64,000 nucleotides of DNA from contig NZ_JBGAFX010000001.1 of the NCBI RefSeq assembly GCF_044227025.1, positions 62,001-126,000 of the forward strand. The letters are read 5' to 3'. The first letter of the stretch is position 1. Every line of letters starts with the position of its first letter. The position numbers were made by a program, and so were the translations under genes. This document shows positions 35,221-43,371 of this stretch, piece after piece. The notes beneath the pieces are model-generated. The model made no database searches. It had not been told where the DNA came from and saw only the letters and a list, made by a program, of their open reading frames with translations. The stretch is from Dokdonella_A sp044227025. Lineage in GTDB: Bacteria > Pseudomonadota > Gammaproteobacteria > Xanthomonadales > Rhodanobacteraceae.

Positions 35221-35275
35221 GCGAGTCCCGCCGTACGCCGCTTCGGCGGCACGCGCTTCGCGCGTACCGCCCACG
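35221..35275. repeat. REP-like element GCGCGTACCGCCC type
   Basis: GCGAGTCCCGCCGTACGCCG ... CTTCGCGCGTACCGCCCACG resembles the other GGGCGGTACGCGC elements in reverse orientation. It fills the spacer between convergent purC and the Mpo1-like gene. Confidence 0.6.
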
Positions 35276-35290
35276 CCACGCCGGGCTCCG

Positions 35291-35755
35291 CTAGTACGCG
35301 ACGCCGAGCTTGCGCATGAGCTTGCCGGTCAGCCATGCCGGACCGATCAGCAGGTAGGCGAGATCGGTGAAGAACGACGGTCGGCGGCCTTCGATGAGGT
35401 GGCCGATGAACTGGCCGACCCACGCGACGACGAACACGCCGATCGCAAGCCAGAGCAGTTGCTGGCCACCGAGCGTGCGGTACAACCACTCCGTCAGCAG
35501 CGCGAGCAGCACGAACAAGACCAACATCGCCGCGCCAAGCGGCCGCGAAAGGCGCCAGTAGAACGTGAAGGCGCCGATCATGACGAAGGCGCACCACAGT
35601 CCCGCGCGCCCGATCGAGGCGGGCACCGGCAGCAGCCACAGCAAGGCGATGACCGCCCACAGGATCGCCGGCACGCAGATCCAGTGGATCAGCCGGTTGG
35701 TCGGATGCTGGTGATCCGCGCTGTAGCTGGCGAACCAGTCGTTGATGCCGCGCAT
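35291..35755 (-). CDS. Mpo1-like (DUF962/YGL010w) membrane protein
   Basis: This 154-residue protein has four membrane helices. The N-terminal WFASYSADHQHPTNRLIHWICVP and the later WVGQFIGHLIEGRRPSF carry the conserved His residues of the Mpo1 family. In yeast these act as an Fe-dependent dioxygenase in 2-hydroxy fatty acid alpha-oxidation; in bacteria the role is largely untested. A GGGAGG ribosome site precedes the ATG. Confidence 0.85.
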   Translation of the reverse strand: MRGINDWFASYSADHQHPTNRLIHWICVPAILWAVIALLWLLPVPASIGRAGLWCAFVMIGAFTFYWRLSRPLGAAMLVLFVLLALLTEWLYRTLGGQQLLWLAIGVFVVAWVGQFIGHLIEGRRPSFFTDLAYLLIGPAWLTGKLMRKLGVAY

Positions 35756-35807
35756 GCTGCCTCCCGGTCGAACGCGGAGCGTCTCCGTCCAATGCACCGA
35801 GTGTTCC

Positions 35808-37916
35808 TCAGTGAACGATCACCGTCGGATTGGAAACCTGGATCAGACCGCCGGCGCTGACCAGCATGCTGGCCATTTCGCCCTGCATCTCCACCGTCGC
35901 GGCCGGAAAATCGGTCGGATCGAGCAGCGAACCGTGCTCTCCCTGGACGAAGCGCACGACGCCCCGCAGACCGTTGATGTCCTGCGCGTGCACGGTGTCC
36001 GTCACGCTGAAGAGTTCGAGCGCGGAAATCAGCGGTTCGGTACCCGACAACGGTGCGCCCTGCACGCGATTCGGAATCACCTGATCGGGCGGCACGTCGC
36101 CACTGCCGACCACTTCGTGCAACAGGATGCGCTTGCCGAGCAGCGCCGGGGCAGACGCATGGTTGATCGGATCGCCGGAATCAATCACCGTCTGGGCCGC
36201 CACCATCCAGGCATCGTAGGCCGGCGTGCCCGGCAGCAATCCTGCGGCACCCAGCCCGGCGCGGACGCGCGGACCGAACGTCGGCGACGCCTCGAGCAGT
36301 CGCGCAATGCCACCACCCGGTACGCTGAGCACCGCTGTGTGGACGTACTCGTCCTCGTTGGCGAGGAAGACCGTGCCGACGATGCTGCCGAGCGACTGGC
36401 CGACGAAGCTGATCCTGCTGGCGTCCACGTTCGGCAGCGTCGATGCCGTGTGCGACAGCTGCAGCAGGTCCGCCGCGCCCTGGCGCAGGTTGTCGCGCGA
36501 GGTGAGCAGGCTGGTCAGGTTGATGAAGTACGAGCCGGAGCCGTCGATCGTGCCGTCCGGACCCGGCGCGCCGGTCGTGTTGTTGGACAGGTCCAGATCG
36601 AACGTGCGCTCGTGCGCGATCGCGCCGAACGGCGTGTTGCCCACGTAGAACGGATTGCTCGTGCTGGTCAGGCCGTGCAGCGGCAGGTCGATCGCGACGA
36701 CCGCGAAGCCCTGCGCGGCGAGCGTGCCGGCAATCGCGAACATGTCGGTGCGGTTGCGCGTGATGCCGTGCTGGAAGATCACCAGCGGCCAGCCCGCAGC
36801 GGGCTTGGTCTTGCCCGAGGCCGCGTTCGGATAGGTCAACAGCAGCGGCACGGTCTGCGTGCCGGTCGCCTTCGGCACCGGGTTGCACGCGGTCAGGTTG
36901 ACCGAATTGGGATCAAGCCCGAATCCCGCGCACTGCGAAATGTACGCACCTGCGGTCGCATTCCAGTGCTTGGTCAGCGCCGCGGTCGGATCGGACTGGC
37001 TCGGCGCCGTCAGGTAGTACGGCAGGTCGATCGTGCCGATCGCAATGTCCGCGACCGGCGGCAGGCCCAGACCGAGGTCGGCGAGCGTCTTGCCCGTCGG
37101 CGCGACATGCGTGACCGCCGGCGGCGACGCTTGGGTGATCGCGGTCAGTGCGCGCATCGTCGGCGTGATGCTCTGCGTCGTTGCAACCCAGGTCAGCGCG
37201 ATCGAGCCGGCGGGAACGCCGGCGCCGACCGCGGCAGCGGCCTGCGAACTGTTGAGCTGACGCAGCGGTTCGAGCTGGCACGCCTGCGCATCGGCCAGTG
37301 CCGGACTGGTCGAGTGACCGCCCACGCACAACGGCTTCGATCCGCTCGAAAGCAGATACGTCAACGAGCCGCGGACGCCGACGCCGGATGCATCCTTGAT
37401 GCCCTTGGTCAGCACGGCCATGTAGGAGGTGCGCTCCTTCAGCGGCCGCGTCGGCACGATCGCCAGCGTCTTCTTGCTGGTGTCGGACGGTGCCAGCGCG
37501 GCGACGAATTCCTGCGGCGAGGCCAGTTCGCGCACGACGCCGGTGACGGCCCCGCCCGGACCGCTCAGCGTGACTTCGAACACGCGCACGTTGCCGGCCA
37601 GCGAGGTCGGGTCGATCGGCGCGGAGAAGCCGGTCGACCACGGCGCGGTGGTGCCAAAGCCATCCAGCGCGTTCAGCGCCGCCTTCACACCCGCGTCGGC
37701 GGCGGCAGGATCGAACGGGATGTTGAGCGTGAGGTCCGTCGTGCCCGACAACAGCAGGTTGTTCGGGAACGGGATGATGCCGTGCGCGGGGTCGAAACTG
37801 GCGCTGGCATGGAACGGAACCGGCGCCGTGTAATCGTAGGCCCGCGCGTCGCGCAAAGCGGGACCCGCGAACAGCAGCGCCGCGATCGCCGCGGCTCCGA
37901 ACGAACGAACATGCAT
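35808..37916 (-). CDS. Exported lipase of the VolA/Pla-1-like family, tandem copy 1
   Basis: This 702-residue exported alpha/beta-hydrolase has a signal peptide ending RDARA, an N-terminal beta-rich region (YDYTAPVPFHASASFDPAHG, with NNLLLSGTTDLTLNIP) and a C-terminal hydrolase domain. In that domain FQHGITRNRTDM is the oxyanion region and FVGQSLGSIVG holds the nucleophile Ser; the acid is not certain and the His is likely in QGEHGSLLDP. VolA and Pla-1 relatives are large extracellular lipases or phospholipases. Bases 36355-37661 are almost identical to the next gene, while both ends have diverged. A GTG at 37931 is an alternative start. Confidence 0.85.
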   Translation of the reverse strand: MHVRSFGAAAIAALLFAGPALRDARAYDYTAPVPFHASASFDPAHGIIPFPNNLLLSGTTDLTLNIPFDPAAADAGVKAALNALDGFGTTAPWSTGFSAPIDPTSLAGNVRVFEVTLSGPGGAVTGVVRELASPQEFVAALAPSDTSKKTLAIVPTRPLKERTSYMAVLTKGIKDASGVGVRGSLTYLLSSGSKPLCVGGHSTSPALADAQACQLEPLRQLNSSQAAAAVGAGVPAGSIALTWVATTQSITPTMRALTAITQASPPAVTHVAPTGKTLADLGLGLPPVADIAIGTIDLPYYLTAPSQSDPTAALTKHWNATAGAYISQCAGFGLDPNSVNLTACNPVPKATGTQTVPLLLTYPNAASGKTKPAAGWPLVIFQHGITRNRTDMFAIAGTLAAQGFAVVAIDLPLHGLTSTSNPFYVGNTPFGAIAHERTFDLDLSNNTTGAPGPDGTIDGSGSYFINLTSLLTSRDNLRQGAADLLQLSHTASTLPNVDASRISFVGQSLGSIVGTVFLANEDEYVHTAVLSVPGGGIARLLEASPTFGPRVRAGLGAAGLLPGTPAYDAWMVAAQTVIDSGDPINHASAPALLGKRILLHEVVGSGDVPPDQVIPNRVQGAPLSGTEPLISALELFSVTDTVHAQDINGLRGVVRFVQGEHGSLLDPTDFPAATVEMQGEMASMLVSAGGLIQVSNPTVIVH
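36355..37661. repeat. 1.3-kb near-identical tract shared with 38631-39937
   Basis: Aligned by eye at an offset of 2276 bases, this tract differs from its partner inside the tandem lipase gene at only two positions. On both sides similarity falls sharply (the C-terminal 190 codons are roughly two-thirds identical). A tract this clean bounded by divergent sequence is the mark of recent gene conversion rather than simple recent duplication. Confidence 0.9.
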
Positions 37917-38007
37917 GGGATCGGGACTCACTGGTTTCCCCGCGACACGGCGGCAGGGAAGGATACCGCGCGACGGGACGGAACGGACCGTCGATGATCG
38001 TCGCGCG

Positions 38008-38034
38008 GTGCGGACACGAATGGCGTGTCCGCAC
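38008..38034. terminator. Hairpin between the two lipase genes
   Basis: GTGCGGACAC, a seven-base loop and GTGTCCGCAC form a perfect ten-base-pair stem, 19 bases past the stop of the upstream-transcribed copy 2. It lacks a T-run. It may separate the expression of the two tandem copies. Confidence 0.55.
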
Positions 38035-38053
38035 CCGTCATGCGATGCAGTGC

Positions 38054-40192
38054 TTACTGCGGGCCCTGGATGACCGAGGAATTGGAGACGACGACCGCAT
38101 TGCCGGCCGAAACGAGGAAGCTCGCCATCTCGGTCTGCATCTCTACCGTGGCCGCGGGGAAGTCGGTCGGATCCAGCAGCGACCCGTGCTCACCCTGGAG
38201 GAAGCGCACCGCACCGTGCAGGCCGTTGTTGCTCAGCAGCACGGTCTGCGTGATCGGCGCGAGACCCAGTGCCGCGATCAGGGGTTCCGTGCCGGACAGC
38301 GGCGCGCCGAGCACGCGGTTCGGGATGACCTGGTCGGGCAGCACATCGCCGCCACCGATCACCTCATGCACGAGGATGCTTTTCGGCAGCGGATCCTCCG
38401 CATTCTCGCGCGGCGTCAGCAGCGTGTGATTGCCGGCGAAGTTGATCGGATCACCCGATTCGATCACGGTCTGGGTCGCCGCGAAATATGCGTCGTAGGA
38501 CGGCGTGCCCTGCACGAGACCCGCCGCCGCAAGGCCGGCATGGATGCGCGGGCCGAACGCGGGCGACGCATCGAGCAGTCGCGCGATGCCGCCGCCCGGC
38601 ACGCTGAGCACGCCGGCCCGCACGGTCGGATCGTTGGCGAGGAAGACCGTGCCGACGATGCTGCCGAGCGACTGGCCGACGAAGCTGATCTTGCTGGCGT
38701 CCACGTTCGGCAGCGTCGATGCCGTGTGCGACAGCTGCAGCAGGTCCGCCGCGCCCTGGCGCAGGTTGTCGCGCGAGGTGAGCAGGCTGGTCAGGTTGAT
38801 GAAGTACGAGCCGGAGCCGTCGATCGTGCCGTCCGGACCCGGCGCGCCGGTCGTGTTGTTGGACAGGTCCAGATCGAACGTGCGCTCGTGCGCGATCGCG
38901 CCGAACGGCGTGTTGCCCACGTAGAACGGATTGCTCGTGCTGGTCAGGCCGTGCAGCGGCAGGTCGATCGCGACGACCGCGAAGCCCTGCGCGGCGAGCG
39001 TGCCGGCAATCGCGAACATGTCGGTGCGGTTGCGCGTGATGCCGTGCTGGAAGATCACCAGCGGCCAGCCCGCAGCGGGCTTGGTCTTGCCCGAGGCCGC
39101 GTTCGGATAGGTCAACAGCAGCGGCACGGTCTGCGTGCCGGTCGCCTTCGGCACCGGGTTGCACGCGGTCAGGTTGACCGAATTGGGATCAAGCCCGAAT
39201 CCCGCGCACTGCGAAATGTACGCACCTGCGGTCGCATTCCAGTGCTTGGTCAGCGCCGCGGTCGGATCGGACTGGCTCGGCGCCGTCAGGTAGTACGGCA
39301 GGTCGATCGTGCCGATCGCAATGTCCGCGACCGGCGGCAGGCCCAGACCGAGGTCGGCGAGCGTCTTGCCCGTCGGCGCGACATGCGTGACCGCCGGCGG
39401 CGACGCTTGGGTGATCGCGGTCAGTGCGCGCATCGTCGGCGTGATGCTCTGCGTCGTTGCAACCCAGGTCAGCGCGATCGAGCCGGCGGGAACGCCGGCG
39501 CCGACCGCGGCAGCGGCCTGCGAACTGTTGAGCTGACGCAGCGGTTCGAGCTGGCACGCCTGCGCATCGGCCAGTGCCGGACTGGTCGAGTGACCGCCCA
39601 CGCACAACGGCTTCGATCCGCTCGAAAGCAGATACGTCAACGAGCCGCGGACGCCGACGCCGGATGCATCCTTGATGCCCTTGGTCAGCACGGCCATGTA
39701 GGAGGTGCGCTCCTTCAGCGGCCGCGTCGGCACGATCGCCAGCGTCTTCTTGCTGGTGTCGGACGGTGCCAGCGCGGCGACGAATTCCTGCGGCGAGGCC
39801 AGTTCGCGCACGACGCCGGTGACGGCCCCACCCGGACCGCTCAGCGTGACTTCGAACACGCGCACGTTGCCGGCCAGCGAGGTCGGGTCGATCGGCGCGG
39901 AGAAGCCGGTCGACCACGGCGCGGTGGTGCCAAAGCCGTCCAGCGCGTTCATGGCGAGCTTGGGACCTGCATCGGCCGCGTTCGGATCGACCGGGATGTT
40001 GAGCGTGAGATCCGTCGTGCCCGACAACAGCAGGTTGTTCGGGAACGGGATGATGCCGTGCGCCGGATCGAAATTGGCGCTCGCATGGAACGGAACCGGC
40101 GCCGTGTAATCGTAGGCCCGCGCGTCGCGCGCCGCCAAACTGCCAAACAACGCCGCGGCGATGGCCGCGGTCGTGATCATTCGAACCTGCAT
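38054..40192 (-). CDS. Exported lipase of the VolA/Pla-1-like family, tandem copy 2
   Basis: This 712-residue paralogue of the gene at 35808 has its own signal peptide (residues 1-23, SLAARDARA) and the same domain plan, including FQHGITRNRTDM and FVGQSLGSIVG. The C-terminal part differs: a ten-residue insertion appears near TPRENAEDPLPKSILVHEV, and the tail reads VVVSNSSVIQGPQ. AAAAAGGGG before the ATG gives a better ribosome site than copy 1 has. A conserved core with variable ends suggests that the two share catalysis but differ in substrate access or localisation (inference). Confidence 0.85.
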   Translation of the reverse strand: MQVRMITTAAIAAALFGSLAARDARAYDYTAPVPFHASANFDPAHGIIPFPNNLLLSGTTDLTLNIPVDPNAADAGPKLAMNALDGFGTTAPWSTGFSAPIDPTSLAGNVRVFEVTLSGPGGAVTGVVRELASPQEFVAALAPSDTSKKTLAIVPTRPLKERTSYMAVLTKGIKDASGVGVRGSLTYLLSSGSKPLCVGGHSTSPALADAQACQLEPLRQLNSSQAAAAVGAGVPAGSIALTWVATTQSITPTMRALTAITQASPPAVTHVAPTGKTLADLGLGLPPVADIAIGTIDLPYYLTAPSQSDPTAALTKHWNATAGAYISQCAGFGLDPNSVNLTACNPVPKATGTQTVPLLLTYPNAASGKTKPAAGWPLVIFQHGITRNRTDMFAIAGTLAAQGFAVVAIDLPLHGLTSTSNPFYVGNTPFGAIAHERTFDLDLSNNTTGAPGPDGTIDGSGSYFINLTSLLTSRDNLRQGAADLLQLSHTASTLPNVDASKISFVGQSLGSIVGTVFLANDPTVRAGVLSVPGGGIARLLDASPAFGPRIHAGLAAAGLVQGTPSYDAYFAATQTVIESGDPINFAGNHTLLTPRENAEDPLPKSILVHEVIGGGDVLPDQVIPNRVLGAPLSGTEPLIAALGLAPITQTVLLSNNGLHGAVRFLQGEHGSLLDPTDFPAATVEMQTEMASFLVSAGNAVVVSNSSVIQGPQ

Positions 40193-40461
40193 GGGCGTGC
40201 CCCTTTTTGTCTGGCGTCCTGGAGTGCGTCGTGATGGTGAAACGCACGGCATCTTAGGTCGTTCAAACGAGCGTTGGCAACGCTGCACTGCGGCGAGAAA
40301 CGCGCGACGGCAAGGCGCTGCGGCGCAGCAAACGTCGCGTGCGGTGCATTAAGGCCGCGGTGCGCGCCGGTCCACATACGGTTGCGTAGCGACGCGCACA
40401 TGACCTTGCGCAGGGCGGGACCTCGCCGCGTGCGCGGCGAGTCGCGCCATCAACCCACCCT

Positions 40462-41211
40462 TCAGCGATCGATTTCGACCAGATCGAGCGCGCGGCCCTC
40501 GCCATCGCGCAGCCCCTGCTGCAACTCCTGCAGTTGGCGAATCGAGGGGCACAGCGCCGCGATGTCCGGGCGCAGCTCGCCAAGGCGCCGCTCGATCTTC
40601 GGCTGCAGGCCATTGCCGAGCTCCGCCGCACGCGCCTGCAGCGCGACCGCGGCATCGACGTCGCCATCGAGCGCCGCGGTCAGCGCCTGGCCGCCGAGGT
40701 CGGCGGTCAGCAGCGGCACGAGGTCCTCCGCCATCGCATCGACGTCCCGTTCGAACGCCGCGCCCTGCCAGTCGCGCGTGCTGGCACTGGTGGCGATGCG
40801 ACGACGCAGATCTGCCACATGCGCGGCGATGCGCTTGTCGAGTTCGGCGCGTGCCGGCGCGCTCGACACGAGGGCACGCGTTTCACTGCGCACGACACCG
40901 GCCGCGAGGTCCAGTCCACGTTGCGCGAGAGCGCGCGCCTTCGGCACCAGCATGCGCACTTCGCGCACGAACAGCGCGAGGCGATCGCCATCCTCGGCGT
41001 TGAGCGGCATCGGCGCGCCGTCGATGCGCAGGGCGCCGTCGCGCATCTCGATGCGCCGGCGTGCCGGTGCCGCGCGTTCGAACAGCAGGCTTCCCGCGGT
41101 GAGCGTGAGGTCGTAGCTGCTGCCGGCGTGACAGGTATCGAGCAGATCCGCGGCGGGAGCCGCGCTCCAGGTTCCGGCGGTGATCGCGAACAGCAGCCAG
41201 ATGCGCTTCAT
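40462..41211 (-). CDS. Exported DUF2884 (YggN-like) protein
   Basis: This 249-residue periplasmic protein has a signal peptide (residues 1-20) and a mostly helical body. The segments CHAGSSYDLTLTAGSLLFER, then RIEMRDGALRIDG, and the long Ala/Arg-rich helices match the DUF2884/YggN family, whose function is unknown. It stands alone; the 269-base spacer toward the lipase gene shows only weak repeat-like sequence. Confidence 0.8.
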   Translation of the reverse strand: MKRIWLLFAITAGTWSAAPAADLLDTCHAGSSYDLTLTAGSLLFERAAPARRRIEMRDGALRIDGAPMPLNAEDGDRLALFVREVRMLVPKARALAQRGLDLAAGVVRSETRALVSSAPARAELDKRIAAHVADLRRRIATSASTRDWQGAAFERDVDAMAEDLVPLLTADLGGQALTAALDGDVDAAVALQARAAELGNGLQPKIERRLGELRPDIAALCPSIRQLQELQQGLRDGEGRALDLVEIDR

Positions 41212-41265
41212 GCTTCACTCCGGATCCAGTGTGTTGCCCCACATCAGGCGCGAATCACCGTATCG

Positions 41266-42126
41266 TCAAACCGGCGGTCTGAACCGTGACGGCATCGGCG
41301 ACGCGAACCAGCACGCCGCATCCGGGCGGAACGCGCGTGGCGCCCAGCCGAAGTCGGCGGTTGCCTCGCGGTCGTCGGCAACAAGGTCGCGCTGCAGCCG
41401 TTCGAGCGCGGGCAGACGGTGCGCGAACGGCCGCCACAGTGTCAATGGCAGCGGCAGCGACAGCGCGCGAAACGGCAGCGAGGCGTGCACGCGTTCCAGC
41501 ATCTCCGAGAACGCGAGCCGCTCGCCACCACCGAGCGCATAGACCTTGCCGGCGCTACGCGGATTCGTCGCCACCGCGACGCATGCGCCGGCGAGATCGT
41601 CTGCATGCACCGGCTGGCGCAGGCCATGCGCGGCGGGAATGCGCGGGAACACGCGCCAGCGGCGGGCGAGATGCGCGAGCGGCGTCAGGCTGCGGTCGAC
41701 GGCGGCGCCATAGATCAGGGTCGGACGCAGCAAGGTCCAGGCGCCGGCACGCGCCTGCGCGGTGGTCATCACGGACTGCTCCGCTTCGTGCAGGCGCTCG
41801 ACCAGCGCGCGTTCGGCGGCGTCCGGCGAGGCCTGCTTGCTTTCGATGCTCATCGAGCCGAACGCGACGACGCGAACGATGCGTGCAGGCGTGCGCGCGA
41901 ACCAGCGCGCGAACGCATCGAGCGGACCACAGCTCAGCACCAGGTCGAGCGCGGGCAAGTCGGGCAGCACATGCTCGAGATCGCCGATGCGCCACTGCAA
42001 TCGTGCATCGTCGCTGTCACGCGCGACACGGCTGAGCGCGATCACCTGATAGCCGGCGCCGAGCAGGCGCGGCAGCAAGTACCGGCCGATCGCGCCGCTC
42101 GCGCCGCACACCAGCGCGACCGGCAT
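41266..42126 (-). CDS. Atypical SDR: NAD-dependent epimerase/dehydratase-like protein
   Basis: This 286-residue Rossmann-fold protein has the dinucleotide-binding motif CGASGAIGRYLLPRLL at residues 8-23. The usual YxxxK pair is not intact where expected (SMSIESK ... region around 95-115), so it belongs to the atypical SDR group related to NmrA/UDP-sugar epimerase-like proteins. The TLIYGAAVDRSLTPL segment is typical of such epimerases. The substrate is unknown. It ends head-to-tail with the coiled-coil gene six bases upstream, so the two are likely cotranscribed. Confidence 0.8.
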   Translation of the reverse strand: MPVALVCGASGAIGRYLLPRLLGAGYQVIALSRVARDSDDARLQWRIGDLEHVLPDLPALDLVLSCGPLDAFARWFARTPARIVRVVAFGSMSIESKQASPDAAERALVERLHEAEQSVMTTAQARAGAWTLLRPTLIYGAAVDRSLTPLAHLARRWRVFPRIPAAHGLRQPVHADDLAGACVAVATNPRSAGKVYALGGGERLAFSEMLERVHASLPFRALSLPLPLTLWRPFAHRLPALERLQRDLVADDREATADFGWAPRAFRPDAACWFASPMPSRFRPPV

Positions 42127-42131
42127 CGACC

Positions 42132-42716
42132 TCAGTGCTCCAACGCGTGCTCGTCGGCGACCGGCGCGTTTTCCGCGGGCGTCGGCGCCGGCGGAATGCG
42201 CAACGCGCGCGCATAGTCGGCCAGCACGTCGATCTCGCCGAGTCCGCCGTCAAGCGGTCCGGCCGCCTTGTGCAGCGGGCTCTTCTGCAGCGCCGCGCGC
42301 GCCTCGAACAGCTTGCGCCGCGCACCTTCGACATGCGCGACCAACTGGTCGAGGGTGGCCTTGTCGGCGCCGAAGATCATCTCCACCGGTTGCAGGCAGT
42401 ACTGCACGGCGGTGTCGAACTGGCGCACCCGCTCGCGATAGTCGTCGATCTGCGCGCTGACGTCCTCGAGATGGGCGCGCGCCGAACCGAGCGGCGCGTC
42501 GAGTCGGTTGGCGACCGCGACCAGCGCATCGTGCGCCACGGCGCCGGTGTCCACTCGCGGCCCGTTGGTCGCGCCGTCGAGTGCATTCTCCAGATCGATC
42601 TTCTCGTACACCAGCTCGTGGTTGCGCGCGCGCTCCCTGTTCAGCTCGCGCCACAGCCACGCGACGACCAGGGCGGCCGAAACGATCGTCAATCCCAACA
42701 CCAGCCACGCCAGCAT
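42132..42716 (-). CDS. Membrane-anchored coiled-coil protein of unknown function
   Basis: This 194-residue protein has one N-terminal membrane helix (MLAWLVLGLTIVSAALVVAWLW) followed by a cytoplasmic helical region with coiled-coil character (RELNRERARNHELVYEKIDL, later DDYRERVRQFDTAVQYCL). No known domain is recognised. GGGGAGG gives a strong ribosome site. Its plan resembles small envelope-associated scaffold proteins, but a role cannot be assigned. Confidence 0.65.
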   Translation of the reverse strand: MLAWLVLGLTIVSAALVVAWLWRELNRERARNHELVYEKIDLENALDGATNGPRVDTGAVAHDALVAVANRLDAPLGSARAHLEDVSAQIDDYRERVRQFDTAVQYCLQPVEMIFGADKATLDQLVAHVEGARRKLFEARAALQKSPLHKAAGPLDGGLGEIDVLADYARALRIPPAPTPAENAPVADEHALEH

Positions 42717-42886
42717 CCCGTCCTCCCCGCAGCCGCGCCGCGATGGTCCCAAGGGTCATTATGGCCGTGAAAACCGCCTCCGTGACAGTTTTTGCGCGCA
42801 TTCCCTGCGGGAACCCTTCCGCCGGGCGGGAAATGCCGTCGTCGCCGGCCCGTGCGAAGATGGCCCGACACTACCGGGGACGCTCC

Positions 42887-43210
42887 ATGATCGCGCGCAT
42901 CTGGCGGGGCATCACGCTGGCCGAGAAGGCGGACGCGTACATCGCACGCCTCAACGAAACCGGGCTCAAGGACTATGCGAACACGCCTGGCAACCGCGGC
43001 GTCACCGTGCTGCGCCGCGTGCAGGGCGAGCACAGCGAGATCGTGCTGATATCGCTCTGGGACTCGATGGAAGCGCTGCGCGCGTTCGCCGGCGAGAACC
43101 CCGAGCGCTCGGTCTACTACCCCGAGGACGAGAACTACCTGCTCGAGATGGAGCCGCTGGTGCGCCTGTACGAGGTCGCCGACACGACCACGCTGCCAAA
43201 TGGCGGGTAG
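42887..43210 (+). CDS. Antibiotic-biosynthesis-monooxygenase (ABM)-fold protein
   Basis: This 107-residue single-domain protein has a dimeric alpha+beta ABM fold pattern: IARIWRGITLAEKADAYIAR, then GNRGVTVLRR, and HSEIVLISLWDSMEALRAF. Relatives include quinol monooxygenases and haem-degrading enzymes, but many small members have no known activity. GGGGACG lies before the ATG. The frame is open far upstream, yet this start fits the family length. Confidence 0.8.
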   Translation: MIARIWRGITLAEKADAYIARLNETGLKDYANTPGNRGVTVLRRVQGEHSEIVLISLWDSMEALRAFAGENPERSVYYPEDENYLLEMEPLVRLYEVADTTTLPNGG

Positions 43211-43232
43211 GCCCGATCCGGTGGTGAGCGAG

Positions 43233-43282
43233 CGTTTCGACTTCGCCCGCTGCCGCTCGCCGCGCTCGACGCGAACGGATGG
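43233..43282. repeat. Dispersed repeat, TTCGACT ... GACGCGAACGGA type
   Basis: TTTCGACTTCGCCCGCTGCC ... CGCTCGACGCGAACGGATGG recurs in similar form at 54021-54070, 54159-54208 and partly at 32483-32536. Its position in spacers suggests a non-coding mobile or structural element. Confidence 0.6.
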
Positions 43283-43297
43283 TGAAGCCGAAAGGGA

Positions 43298-43327
43298 CTG
43301 ACGCAAGCACGCGACGCCGGCTAGACT
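43298..43327 (+). promoter_or_regulatory. Candidate sigma-70 promoter, CTGACG-N18-TAGACT
   Basis: The -10-like TAGACT is 45 bases before the ATG of the choice-of-anchor-B gene, with CTGACG eighteen bases upstream. TAGACT hexamers occur at similar places before genes starting at 25857 (-), 51573 (+) and 63869 (-). Confidence 0.4.
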
Positions 43328-43371
43328 ACGAAGCTTGCCGTGGTCCTGCCGTCGCTTTGGGGAGAAAGTCG

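Noticed and set aside
38054..40192. The tandem lipase copy as a mobile-element duplication
   Set aside because: No transposase, terminal inverted repeat or target-site duplication is visible, and both copies have separate signal peptides and divergent ends.
35742..40234. Two long plus-strand frames (about 750 codons each) opposite the lipase genes
   Set aside because: Their products are Arg/Gly/Val-rich low-complexity sequence identical to each other only because the lipase genes are near-identical. The minus-strand frames carry signal peptides and hydrolase motifs.
42745..42886. Extending the ABM-fold gene upstream to 42581
   Set aside because: The upstream codons encode Arg/Ser/Pro-rich sequence overlapping the divergent coiled-coil gene; the ATG at 42887 with GGGGACG gives the normal family length.
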